Shown piece after piece: positions 33,877-45,903 of a DNA stretch of 64,000 nucleotides. Below the pieces are notes generated by a model. That model made no database searches, had not been told where the DNA came from, and saw only the letters and a list, made by a program, of their open reading frames with translations. Source of the stretch: Corylus avellana (lineage: Eukaryota > Streptophyta > Magnoliopsida > Fagales > Betulaceae). The stretch's first letter is position 1. Each line of letters opens with the position of its first letter. Position numbers and translations under genes: made by a program. Where the stretch lies: positions 38,064,590 through 38,128,589 of the forward strand of contig NC_081543.1 of the NCBI RefSeq assembly GCF_901000735.1, read 5' to 3'.

Positions 33877-36800
33877 TTAAGAAGAGGCATGGTCCCATTC
33901 TTCATCAGATACAGTTATTGGCTGTTTCGAGTCCACAGATGAAGATTTTCCAGCCTCAGAACGTTCAGCCACAGCAGAAGATTCTCCGGTCTGGCGCCAA
34001 GCAAACGGGTTGAAGCCGAAGGCAGTAATGCCTTTACAGTCGGGCATCTGCTCCGTACCGAGTATGGAAATTTTTGAAATGGCTTCTTTTGTGGGAAGAA
34101 CATCTTCAGGTTTAATAGTGTTAAGGTCAACACCCTCGGGAGGATTCTTCGACCAGCTGCGAAAAGTTTCGAAACCTGAGATGAAACCTGTGCCCCAACC
34201 GTCATCTCGGGCTCAGGAGGCAAAAGAAAGCTGCTTGTAGAAATTCTGAGCTTTGTTCTTGTATCTGAACACTTGCTCCTTAGCTCGCAGGAATTTCCCT
34301 TTGAAACCCTCAACCCTCTTGACGGCAGCTTTGACTTTCTTCTTGGCCGATTTTCGTTTTTTCTCTGAAGCAAGTAGCTGCTCTCCGGTTGCCTTCAGTT
34401 TTCCTTCAGCCACCTCGGCTTTGGTACATTGAGTGGCCGAATATTCTTGAGCCGCTTCCAGTTCTTCAGAGACTTGTTTGATTCGAGACTCAATAGCGCG
34501 GCGTTGAAGTTCGGCCTAAGCATGCCTTTCTTGAAAAGAGCGACCTTATCCTCTAGGGCAAAGTTGTCGATAAGCAACTTCCTACTTCGGGTTCTCTCAG
34601 CAATCCCCTGGATTCCTTGTTTTCGAATTCAGGAAAGATTTTGAGAGCACCGAGCCTCCAGGTCACCAATCTGCTGTTTAGCAAGGAGGAGCTCTTTCTC
34701 TTGCTGAGAACACTGTTCTTGAACTCGTTTAAGTTCAGCATCGGCCTCCTCAAGTTTTTTCTGAGTATGTTCGGGCTCTAATGCTGAGATTTCATCAAAG
34801 CTCTTCTTAAGCCAAGTTGCTCCTTCCTCAAGGGTCGAGAAATCAGCCAGTAAGCTCTCGCATTTTACCTTCCCAATAGCTAGCTTGGACTCCAAGTCCT
34901 GGGATCGGGAGACAGCTCTAGCACCTTGAGCCTCTAGCCGCTTTATCTCAGCTTCAGCCTCTTCGAGTTTCTTCTTGGCATCCTCAGCTGCCCGATCCGA
35001 AATTTCGACAGACCTTCTGAAATGAAGGTAGTAGTTCATGTTGTTCATTGATCCCTGCAAATGGAAAGAAGTTTATTAGAACAAAAATATTACTATCAGA
35101 AATCGAGTGGGTGGGAATATATTTACCTCGAGCTGATGATACAACATATGTTCCATCACTTCCTTCGGAAACTGGGTGCTGACTTCCACTGGATTATTGG
35201 CCGGAATCACACCGGCCAAGAGAGCGAAGGGGTTCTCAATCTACTTGTCACCTAACCGAGTAAAGGCTCCCCGAAGGTCCAAAAGAATGTGTCAGGTGTG
35301 CGCTCTGCCGAGGAGTCGGTTACCCTGAAAGACCTGGCAGGATTCTCCATGAAAATATTGGTCGGAGGCTCAAGGGGACTCTCCATGGTCACGCTCGGTA
35401 GCTCATTTTTCTCAGGTTGGGACGACTCTCCAAGGTGTGGTGATTCGCCGCCAACTGGAAACTTGAAACCCACTTCCTCTTCAGCAACTCCACCAGCAGT
35501 TGCTGCTAAATCCGCATCCTGCTGTTCATCATCCACGGACACTTCAAACACTCCTTCGACAAAAGTTTGCTCGGTGTCCATGGGCTCGACAAATACTGGC
35601 ACTTGATCAGCAGCTTCAATGATTGTGGGACCAAAAGTAACCAGTTCTTCAACCTCAGGCCCACTACTTGCAACTCCAACAACCATAGGCTCGGTTCTGT
35701 CAACCTTGGGGTGTGGGAACGAAGGCTCACCTTCGGTTTGTCCTGGGTAAATAACCGCCAAGGGTATTGCGGTCGTTTTTTTGGAAGCCAAGAAGGCATA
35801 AACTTCACCAACCTCTATTGGCTCTTCTTCCTCGGACTCAGAAGAACTTATCTGAACAGCCTCAGTAGGAGTAGAAGAACGAGGAACAGCCGAGTGTGGA
35901 GCGACTTCCAGAACCTTAGAAGTGAGAACTTCGGCTCTAACAGGTTTGGAAGAAGAAGACGGAGGAGTCCACTTTGCAAGAAGGGCATCCTGAGCCGACT
36001 TATCCTGTCTACTCAGGAACTCCCTGACCCCGCCAAGGACATTGGAGTATACCCTGATGTGGGGAGCAGTTGCTTCAGGCTCAGGGACACTCGGGCCATT
36101 TGCGCCCCTGTTTCCCGTTTCTTCATGTACGTCTGCCGAGTGTGCCATCACTCCCTCTGATGCAGGGTCGGCAACGAGCCCCACTGCCTGCGAGCTATCC
36201 TCGGTAGTCTTAGCTCTCTTCTTATTCTTTCTTGCAGTGGTCATTACCCGTTTCTTACTCTTCTTTAAAGAGGGGATTTTGGGATCCTCAAGATCATTAG
36301 CAATGGTTAGGGAGACTCTTGCACTAATTGGCGGCCTCGCCGAGGGTTTCTTCAGAGGAACATCTTCAGCTTTCCTCTTGCCTTTTCTTTTGGAAGACTC
36401 GGCAGCCCTAGCAGTCGGCCTTCTCGGCACCTCGGTCACTGGAACTCTCGGCGGAATAGCTTCTACCAGCCTTGTAGGTGCCGGGGTCCACAGATACCAT
36501 ATCTTATTCTCCTCGGTCATAACAGCGTCATAATCCATTTCTAATGGATTAAGCTCGGCATGTCGTATCACATCCTTCACATGCCGATCTTCACTGAAGG
36601 TCAAACTTGGTTCCTGTTGACCTGGAAGCATATTTAAGATTAGTTTTGCTGAAAAATAGATGAAAATAAGTACAAACTAAGCTCGGTTTATACCTAGATT
36701 CGACAGAGCAATAATTGCCCGAGGGACACTCAGATCTCTAATTACTTCCGAAGTTGCAAATTCTCAGTCACCTCGAACGAAGAAAAACTCGTCTTTCCAT

Positions 36801-37288
36801 CCTTTGTTACTCAGATAAGTAGATCGAAAGGTGAGAAGCTTATATTTCTTTCGGGTTTGGAAGGTGAACAGGTACCTGGTTTTGGGGCATCTAGTCAATT
36901 GATGAATTTTTAGAAACTCCATCACTGTAAGAGAGGAGTCCGCACCGAGGATGCTCGGCCAAGCGATCATGCAGGCAAAGAATAACCTCCAGCCATTCGG
37001 CGCTAGTTGGTGGGGAGCTATCCGAATATAACTCAACAGCTCTCGAACTACCCTCGGAAAAGGAAGTCTCAGCCCTGCTCGGAACATCTCCAAGTATACG
37101 CAAATTTCATTGTTGTCAGCATCCGCTATTGCTCCAACACGGTCGATGTCAAAGTGCAGCTGAACCGAGTCTGGGATTTGCCAGTCTTCACGGATTTTAG
37201 GCTCATCACGTTCAGATAACTTTGATATCCAAGTAACCGGGTGTGATTCGCCTAGTTCCTTAGGAACGTCTTCAACCCTGAGACTCAT
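33877..37288 (-). pseudogene. Antisense extra gene of the gypsy element (transposase_28-like plus coiled coil)
   Basis: On the minus strand a gene-like unit starts at ATG 37288. Exon 1 carries the 'putative gypsy-type transposon' domain (YLEMFRAGLRLPFPRVVREL, GWRLFFACMIAW) to about 36694; TGA after FFVRGD probably replaces a Trp codon. An apparent intron (CTAG|GTATAAACC … TTCCAG|GTCAACAGG) leads to exon 2 (about 36629 to 35250), which is acidic and Ser/Pro-rich. After a frameshift and stop, LLAGVIPANNP and KEVMEHMLYHQLE lead to a second apparent intron (GAG|GTAAAT … TTGCAG|GGATCA). Then comes a long Ala/Glu/Lys-rich coiled coil (35046-34210) and a C-terminus with GITAFGFNPF, ending at TAA 33877-33879. 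Function unknown; such proteins are known only from retroelements. Confidence 0.75.
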
Positions 37289-37917
37289 CAGGTATCGAGA
37301 GTAGAGGAATATAAGACAAGAGATGGAGAGGGAGGACGAAATCAAGGTAATGAAGTATGGGGTAGTTTAAGTAGATGAGAAGTTTAGCCAAAGAAACAGA
37401 CTCAACCGAAACTCTGAAATACACTACTTGTGAGAAAGGCTCTTATGAAGAAAATACCAAGTTGAAAAGAAAGAGGGAGATCGATAGAACTCCGAAAGGG
37501 CAACAATGGCTTCTGCGAGATAGAACAGTGGGGTTTAAACGAAGAAGAAGGAGGCTTTTTAAAGACTTTTTCGAAGAAACCGAACCGGTGTATTAAATAA
37601 CCCTAGGGACTAAGGTTCGGCGAGGCGACGTCTCTTCATTTCTTTCTCAGTGCAGAAGCTGACGCGTGGCAATTACAAAAAGCGTAAAACCACCGAGAAA
37701 CCGACGCGTGGCTCGCAAAAAGGCGGAGGTAGTATAAAATGCTTCAGTTATTTTATGAAATTCAAAAATTCAAAATTTGAATTTCAAAAGCCAACTCGCA
37801 TCATTTTGTCAAAAGACAAAAACCGAGCTTATAGAAAGCTGATCTATGTCTTATATATATGTGTGTGTGTATCTGAAATTTCTTTATTCTAACAGAATAT
37901 ATAAATTGGGAGGTAAC

Positions 37918-38493
37918 TGTTGGGTCATGAAACAGCTAAGTTAGGTCCATTAAGCTATTCTTCGGCCCATCCCTAAAGCTCGGTTATTTTTTCTGTTCAA
38001 AATAAACTCATGTTCAGCAGACTTAGGCTTATATAAATTATATTATCGACACTCGGTTATCAGGCTCGGTTAGCCGAGCCTGAGGCAGGTACCAGTGTTA
38101 CCCTCAGGAAATAATAAACATATCTGAATAAGTATCCTTTTTGATGTTCCCCGATATATTGTTGACACGTCGACCCTCGGTAAAAGTTCACAGTGTTAGA
38201 TGAACAGGAACAATCCGATGCCTATAAAAGGGGGGTCCACTTTCACTATTTCGGTAACTTCTTTTTACCCTCCAAAATTGAATAATTTGCTTATCTTTTC
38301 TCTGATCCATAGTTTCCAAGTTCATTTTTCTCTTAAACATTGTGACTAACTTAGGCATCGGAGCTTTCTCTGGCCGAACAACGCCGTCAGCTTTGATCCC
38401 TTTTCTTTGTCTTTCATACTCAGTTTAACCTTCGGTTGTCAAGTATTACACAAGGCCATTTCCCACGTCATCATTCGGAAAACTGCTTCAACA
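37918..38493 (+). mobile_element. 3' LTR of the gypsy element (576 bp)
   Basis: TGTTGGGTCATG…CTGCTTCAACA with TG/CA ends, preceded by a purine-rich TTGGGAGGTAAC. A TATAAAAG box lies at about 38223-38230. The right flank GTATA begins the target duplication, and host DNA (RLK fragment) follows directly. Confidence 0.88.
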
Positions 38494-38740
38494 GTATATA
38501 ACCACGTAATGCGTTGTCGAGTTTTCTGTGGAAAAGAAACCAAGTGCGAACCTTCTGTTGGCAGATACAAGGTGGTCCGAGTTGTTTACTGATTGTCCTG
38601 GTCGGAAGATAGTATCAGGGAACCTTCCGTTGGCAGATACAAGATAGTATCAGGGAAGGTAGCATTGGTGAAGTGCAAAGTAAGGAAAAATAAAAGCGGG
38701 AGGGAAGCAATAAGAGGAGAAATTATTATAGGGCTCGTGT
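38494..38740 (-). pseudogene. S-domain RLK N-terminal fragment, inverted copy of RLK4
   Basis: The reverse complement matches 14672-14914 including the shared internal duplication (TTGGCAGATACAAG twice). The ATG equivalent is ACG (…ACACGAGCCCTATAATAA…). It is terminated on its 3' side by the gypsy LTR insertion at 38493. Non-functional. Confidence 0.8.
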
Positions 38741-39427
38741 TTGTAGCAGCTAATAGCTATGCAATGCAGCACACATGCAAGTATACATGGTGTTCTTGGA
38801 TCCTGTTTTGGGCTTATAGTTCAACCAGGCTGCACTTGTTAGAAAAATAAGAGAAATAGAAACTCTAAATTGTTCTTAAAGTGTGTTTATAATGTCACTT
38901 TTCATTAGAAATTATTTGCTCCCACAAAAATGGTATGCAACTAAATTGGGTAACAACAAATATTTATCCACGACACAATCGAAGGCGGAGCCACCCTTTG
39001 ATTTGGGGGCCAACCCCCCATGCCATAGGGTGGTCCAAAATAATAATAATAATAATATTAACTCACACTTCCAATTTTTTGTTTTATTTTTATAATTTTG
39101 TTCCTCAAACTAAACGTTCTAGTTCCACCCCTGAATACAATGAAGCTCAAGAAACTTATGTAATTTAATTTTGTTTTGCACAACCGAAACTAAACCCAAA
39201 TACCTTCAAATTTTAAATTCTACCAAGAGAAAGAATCTGATAATTTTTAAAGTAGAGGGAAAAAAAATTTGAAGAGAATAGAAGAGATAATTATTTGTGT
39301 TTTTCAAAAAAATAAATTGTAGATATATTTTTGAAATTAAACTGTTATTTAATAATAACTATTAAATCTTAATTATTTAATCACAATGATTAGATCAAAG
39401 TTAATTTGATTTTATAATTAACTTTAA
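38741..39427 (-). repeat. RLK upstream DNA, inverted copy of 13980-14670
   Basis: Contains the short repeat ending at GGCGGAGCCACCC (38984-38996), the GAAACTCTAAATTGTTCTTAAAG segment and the CACAATGATTAGATCAAAGT segment found in reverse complement at 14.0-14.6 kb. Similarity ends at about 39427. Confidence 0.75.
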
Positions 39428-39763
39428 CAAGAGCAAAACGATACTAATTCATTGGTTTGGCATGACATACCATTAACTAAGGACTAAATTGAAATTGCTG
39501 ATAACTTAAGGACTTAATTTGATTTTTCGAAAAGAAAAAAAACAACTGCTTCCTTGTATCATTTTTAGCTTGATCAACAGTCTGGTAACCATTTATTTTA
39601 CTTAAAAAGTCAACATCATTTCTTCTTATTAACAAATAATTTTCTTTACTTCTGATATCTAAAAAATACAAAACTTCTTTCTACTTTATATATATCACAT
39701 CAATCAATCCATTCTTTGTTTTTCTTCTCAAAAACTCAAAGGATGTGTTTGGGAAAGGACTAA

Positions 39764-40258
39764 AAAAAAGGGTTGTGTTTGGCAATGGAATGAAAAAAAT
39801 GTAGTGAAACGGTATTATAGCAGATTTGATTGATATAAGAGAAAAAAACAAGAATATTTTGTATAAAAAAGTGAAAAAAAATTTGTTTTGTAGTGATTTT
39901 TTTATTTGAATAGTAATAAAAAGTGATTGATGTGAAGTAAAATGTTTTGAGTTTATTTTAAAAAGAATTTTTTGGATTTTTGGGTCTGGTCTGGTCCAGC
40001 CTTTTGCCAAACACAGCCCTATCATTCCTCTTGAAATCAATTCTAATATTTTTTACTTTTTATATCACATCAATCACTTTTTATTTCTATTCAAATAAAA
40101 AAAACAATACAACAAAACAATTTTTTTTTTTTTTTTTTTTTCAATTTTTCATACAAAATATTCTTACTTTTTTTTTTTTTTTTTTTTTTTCTCACATCAA
40201 TCAAATCTGTTGCAGTTCCAATTCACTTCATTTTTCAAATCTTTTGACAAACACAGCC
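39764..40258. mobile_element. Foldback MITE with GGxTGTGTTTGGCAA ends
   Basis: Left end AAGGGTTGTGTTTGGCAATGGAATG and right end …CATTTTTCAAATCTTTTGACAAACACAGCCTT are inverted repeats. Inside them CAGATTTGATTGAT/ATCAATCAAATCTG and AGTGATTGATGTGA/TCACATCAATCACTT are also paired. Two poly-T tracts interrupt the right arm. hAT-like ends by appearance. Confidence 0.6.
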
Positions 40259-41290
40259 TTTGTAAAACACAAGTACAAACAATTGGCTAAAAGATGCTAG
40301 CTCCAATTGGGACAAGTCATGAATTTGGATAGTGACCCTCATAATGCCGGCCACTTTACCAAAAAGCTTCCAATCAAATATTAAGCCGTTGGGTTTCCGG
40401 CGGCATTCAAAAGACTTAGTCAAACATGTGCAATTCGAAGAAACCATAAAGAGGCGAACAAGTGCTTAATTCCTTGTACGATTTCTACCATATATGTGCT
40501 TGAATTTTCCGCTATTATTACTAGTAGCTATAGGAAAATTCAATCGAAATCAATTGACCAAAAGGGGTTGGCTTAAATGGCGAAGGTTTCAGATTTTGGT
40601 GGTTATTTCTGTCAAGTTTAAAACAGCAAAGCCGTGGCTTATCTGATTTGTGTAAAGATTTAAAATTTAACCTTAAAAAATAAATACACGAAGTGATTAC
40701 TAATTAAAGATATTTTCCGTCATCTAAAAGGACACGAGCAAGGGCATGGCCTCCTTTTTCTTTCTAGTAATATTACACTTTCATCAAAGTTGCCAAACAT
40801 ATAGCTGTGGGGTCCGATGGCATGGAAACTGTAGAATAAAAGAAAAGAGTCAATGAATCACATTCAAAAAAACTTAGTCAATTTCATGTGGGAATAGACT
40901 TACTGATTTGGAAAAGACTCAACTCAATTCCTTCAACACGTACAATGAATCAATTATGAATACTCTTCTGGGAGAAGAGTATGCAGATCGAGAAAGAGAG
41001 CAGAAACTGCAGAAGAACTTTCAAAGAGAGAGAGATATATTTTCCAAGCAGAAAATGTGTTGGAAAATGTTGAACAATATTATTCCACATGCATTCACAG
41101 AACTTACGATCAAAACATGTTTGAAGAATAGTTGAGGTTGACTGGAAAAATCTAACAAGAATTAATTGGTCCCATGACACAATGTGTACGTAAATATTAC
41201 AACACAAAATTCCAAAGGAGAATGGTAGCAACTATATATGTCTATATTAATATTCCAAAAAATTTGAAAATAGGAAAGTTCTACAACACA
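40259..41290. other. Intergenic DNA, no gene recognised
   Basis: Only short open frames without family resemblance. Nothing else could be supported. Confidence 0.5.
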
Positions 41291-41319
41291 TGCATGCATG
41301 CTAGGGCAACTAATATATA

Positions 41320-42717
41320 TGTTGGAAGTCCTACATTGCCTGGGTATTAAGGAGATGGACCATTTATAATGTGAGGGAAAAAACCTCAACTCATGAGCTA
41401 GCTTTTGGGTTGAGTTAGGCCCAAGACTAATTTCTAATATGGTATCAGAGCCTTTTGGCTAACGCCATTGTTCGATCTAGTGCTCCTTTGATTTTTTTTC
41501 TTCTTCTTCTTCTTTCAATCTTGTTTACCTGTTCTTGATAGTCAATATTTTTGTAGATCTCTTCACAGTAGATCTTACAATTATATATGACCATATTAAA
41601 ACAAACAAAAAAAATGCAATCCGGCAGCTTTGTGCCTTCACCAACAATCCACCAACTCAACACCACCTCTTGCCATGGCCCAGTGTCGAGTTCTGCCATT
41701 CGCAGTCCGATTTGATCTCTTTGCCGCCGTCCCGGCCATCCACGGCTTTGATCCGGTGCCTTCTCCTTCAACACGGCTCCTCATTGTCATTGCAGCCGCA
41801 TTCAACACCTACTGTGTCTTCTTGTTCATCTCACCCGGTAAGAATCAAGTTTTGGTTTGAGGTCCAACGGCAAGAGAAGAAATTGACTTTTTGTTTGGTC
41901 TGAAAAAAAGCCCAAAGAGGCAAATCTTTTGGCCTTGTGGCCCATTTCAAGTCCATAGTTGGCTCATTCCGACCACAGTTGCCGATGACAAAATTCCGGC
42001 CAAATGTTGCCGATGACAAAATTTCGGCCAAAAGTTGCCGATGTCAAAATTCTGGTCAAAGTAACCGATGCCGGCAAAAAAAAAAAAAGTTGCCGATGTT
42101 CAAGTGCCGGCCACAGTCGCCGAAGTTCAAGTTCAAGAGCATGTTTCAAATCAGGTGCCATCAACTCCAGCCACTCGATATGTTCAAGATTAACGATCAC
42201 TAACGGACCGTTCATCTTGCGGGGGCATGTTAAGGATATAAATCCTTTTGATTAATGAGGATTTGATTTGTAATTATTGATGATTTGATTTGTTATTAAT
42301 TACCCTTAATTCAAGGGATTTGTTTTGTATTTGAAATTATGTTAAAGCTCTATAAATAGAGCTATGTAATCAAATCATTCATCAAGGAAAGATGTAGCCA
42401 ATAATGGCTTTAGTGTATGGATGTAGGCTATATGCCGAACCACCTTAATTTCTGTGTTTATTCTATTTCCTTCATATTTATCTTATTATATGTTCTTATA
42501 TGGTATCAGAGCCTAACCCAATTAATTGGCTGTGGCCCACCGTCACCCATTGTCGCACTTGTTGGCTTGGATGTCCTCCCGCCACACGTGAGGGGGCGTG
42601 TTGGAAGTCCTACATTGCCTGGGTATTAAGGAGATGAGCCATTTATAATGTGAGGGAAAAAACCTCAACTCATGAGCTAGCTTTTGGGTTGAGTTAGGCC
42701 CAAGACTAATTTCTAAC
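41320..42717 (+). mobile_element. TRIM-like LTR element with chimeric interior
   Basis: LTRs of about 119-120 bp at 41320-41439 and 42599-42717 (TGTTGGAAGTCCTACATTGC … CAAGACTAATTTCTAA) are nearly identical. The first is followed at once by the Met-tRNA primer site TGGTATCAGAGCC (41440-41452); the second is preceded by a GTGAGGGGGCG polypurine tract. No pol genes. The interior holds a short tandem repeat (GTTGCCGATGACAAAATT…, 41966-42070) and a foreign LTR (42238-42500). A 29-bp direct repeat lies just outside both ends. Confidence 0.85.
42238..42500 (+). mobile_element. Foreign LTR nested in the TRIM
   Basis: Begins TGTTAAGGATATAAATCC after a GCGGGGGCA purine tract and ends GTTCTTATA, immediately followed by another TGGTATCAGAGCC (42501-42513). 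A CTATAAATAG box sits at about 42351-42360. It is unrelated in sequence to the outer 119-bp LTRs. Confidence 0.7.
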
Positions 42718-42749
42718 GTGCATGCATGCTAGGGCAACTAATATATATA

Positions 42750-43683
42750 TATATATATATATATATAATCACCACAATTCATCATATTTGAAAATGTTCA
42801 CGATCAAACAACTGTTGGACTTGGCCCCATTGCTTTTTACATCTTTTATTGGGCTTTTGGTTTCAGTATCCAACATGGTTTACTATTTCTCATTTCGATC
42901 GAGAAGTTCTACACCTAACCCAAAAGCATTACTTTTGCTCAGAATATATATATATATGGCCGGACCCACGTCCCACGATCATGTTTTTCACTTTAAAGGT
43001 AATAGTTTTTTTTTTTTTTTTCAAATTTCGATTTAAATAAATGTTTTGAATTAATATCTCCCTGTTCACTACTTTTCCCCTTTTCTATGAGTTACTTGAC
43101 TTTTGATAAGAAACAAAAATTAATTACGTAAATAATATTGTAAAACCTTTTGTCTATGGCCAAAACATATCACTTGAACCAATAGTTCGTTAATTAGAAT
43201 ATTATATATTTCTTCAAAAGCCACAATTCTTAAACAACTTTTTTCGAATAAGAAGATTTGTAGGAATATAGAATTTTTTTCTTAAAAGAAAATGTCAACA
43301 TCCAAACTAAAATACATTTTTTCAAATTGTGTTAATCCACTCAATTGTGATAATACTACAATGTCTAATCCTTATAAATTGTTTCTCCATTTTAACTTCT
43401 AAACAAGAAATTTTTTTTAAGTGGTACTAAGAAACCAATGGCCAAGATTTCTCTACGAAAAGCTACAATTTTTTTGATAAAGTTGATTATCCTTACAATA
43501 TTTAAAACTAAAGCCAATGTCCTCGCCCCTTCCTCTCTTTGTCCAACTTCACTCCCCATTCGTCTTCGTCAATCCTCTCAAACGGGAAATAATCTCAAAC
43601 ATCATTGCTATGAAAGCACATTTGAAAAATGCAAACATCTAAAAGAACCCACTAGCTAGTACGGAGCGTTGTGTTATTTATAA
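42750..43683. other. Intergenic DNA, no gene recognised
   Basis: Contains a TA microsatellite (about 42741-42767) and poly-T. Nothing else could be supported. Confidence 0.45.
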
Positions 43684-45078
43684 CTAGCTTAGAGCCCGCG
43701 CTACGCGCCGGGTTTTTTTTTTTTTTTTTTTTTTATATATAATTAACATAAAAAGAAAAATAAAGAGGGAGAGAATTTGTGAACCTTTTGTTTTCTTCAT
43801 TAAGACAATTAAATATATTACAATTGTCTCATATTGAGATATAAACATAAAGCAAGAGAAGATGAAAAAAAAAATAGATAAAGAGAGAGAAAGAGAGAAT
43901 TTGAAAACATTTTGTTTTAAACCATAGTTTTACTTAATAGCACAAACCCACATATCCAATAAATTTAAAAATTCATAAATTTTAGTTCTTATAAATTGAA
44001 ACGTGTTAAATATTGGTTCCCATATATGTAGTTTAAAGTGAAATATAAAGGAAAAAAAATTCAAAATAAAAACCTAGATTAATCAATTATAGAAAATGAT
44101 TGATTAATCATTATATTCTAACAATGATACCACTTCCCAAAAAAATTGTTTGTGAGAAGAAAGTTCAATTCCTTAAAGTTCATTATATTTCAACAATGAT
44201 ATCATTGACAAAAATAAAGAAGTATTCTAAAATAAATGAGCATGTTGATATATGATTACAATTATGTTTACTGATTGTGTAAACAAAAGAATATTGGTAG
44301 TTTAATTTTTCTTTTAAAAAAGAAAGAGATAAAAAACAGTGACAGGAATATTGGAACACCCAAAAATAAAAATGAACAACAAAAGTCAGTTAAATTTACA
44401 AAAGAAAATTTGTAACTTGTATTAAATAAAATTAATAAAATTTGAATGAAAAATAATATATAAAATTAGAATAGAAATTAAGGACAAAAAAAAAATGTAA
44501 ACAAATGAAAAATACTAATATAATAAAAAAGAACTATTTTTTCTATATTTTTCTCGGTTCCAATGAAATCCACAAATATTAGAAAATGTTTTGTCAAATA
44601 GATTTTTTATTTTTTTTCAACCATCCTTCACTTATGTAAAATTAAATGAAACTGATTTTAAGACAGGAAAACAAAGACAAAAAAAAATCTATGATCGGAA
44701 AATTGAGTGTGAAATATATTGGAAAAATTGAGTTTCTACGAAAAGAAACTCTCTCACTATTATTTCCTGAATTCAGTGTAAAATTTACAAAAGAAAAGTA
44801 ATCATTTGAATAAAAAATAATATATAAATTAGAAGAAAAAAAATAAGGGTAAAAAAAAAATGGAAGAACATAAGCACAGGAAATAAAGATAAAAAAAAAA
44901 AAAGGAAAAATATTAATATAATTGAAAATAACTATTCTAGCAAAAAAACAAAAAAATGTTGTATGGTTTTTCATTGAAAAACAACGATTGGAAAATTGAA
45001 AAGAACTGTTATAGGAAAAAAAAATTATAAAGAAAGAAAACAACGGTAGTATAATTTTTCATTGAGAAACAAAGAATA

Positions 45079-45113
<35 letters not shown>

Positions 45114-45872
45114 CTTTTTTGGGAATTGATTGATATAAATAGAAAATAAAAGAAGAAAATAATAGAAAAATATATATAAGGGACAAAAACAAAAATGGAA
45201 GAACATAAGCATGAAAATAAAGATAAAAATATATATATAATGACAATAAAAGTATAATGAAAATAAATATTTTTTTTTCAACCATCCTTCACATATATAA
45301 AAGTAAAAGAAACTAATTTTAAGACATATAGGAAAACAAAGACAAAGACCAAAAAAAAAAAAACTACTATTGGAAAATTGAGAGTGAAATATATTGGAAA
45401 AATTTAGTTTCTACAAAAAGAAACTCTCTCACTATTAATATCTCCTGAATTCAATGTAAAATTTACAAGAGAAAAGTAATCATTTGAAAAATAATAATAA
45501 TATATAAATTTGAAAAAAAAAATAAGGGTCAAAAACAAAAAAATGGAAGAACATAAGCACCGGAAATAAAGAGAAAAAAAAATGAAAAAATGAAAAAATT
45601 TATATAATTGAAAATAACTATTCTAGCTAAATAAAACAAAAAAACAAAGAAAAAAATACTGTAGTATAATTTTTCATTGAGAAAAAAAGAATAGAAATTC
45701 TTTGTCTCTCTCGTCTTTTTCCGGAATTGATTGATATAAATAGAAAGTAAAAGCAGAAAAAAAAAAATAGAAAACAAAAATATAGGGGGAAAAAACAAAA
45801 ATGGAGAACATAAGCACAGAAAATAAACATAAAATGACAATACTAATATAATGGAAAATAAATGTTCTAGCA

Positions 45873-45903
<31 letters not shown>

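Larger units (their letters stand above)
29054..38493 (+). mobile_element. Ty3/gypsy LTR retrotransposon, Tat-like, decayed
   Basis: Order on plus: gag, protease, start of reverse transcriptase, gap, integrase, a tandem-repeat spacer, an antisense extra gene, then a 3' LTR (37918-38493). Extra antisense genes between pol and the 3' LTR and tandem repeats in that spacer are known features of the Tat branch of plant Ty3/gypsy elements. The 5' LTR is not visible. The 3' LTR ends at GTATA (38494-38498). Numerous nonsense codons make it non-autonomous now. Confidence 0.85.

Noticed and set aside
29054..38493. Endogenous virus
   Set aside because: Gag, protease, integrase type and the antisense gene fit a Tat-type plant retrotransposon; no viral envelope or movement protein was seen.
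39681..40300. Phe-rich membrane proteins on both strands
   Set aside because: They come from poly-T/poly-A tracts and the arms of a foldback MITE. The same applies to the Phe-rich frames at 44642-46588.
41535..41903. Protein-coding gene in the TRIM interior
   Set aside because: It lies between an LTR primer site and a foreign LTR, with no recognised domain and several overlapping frames.
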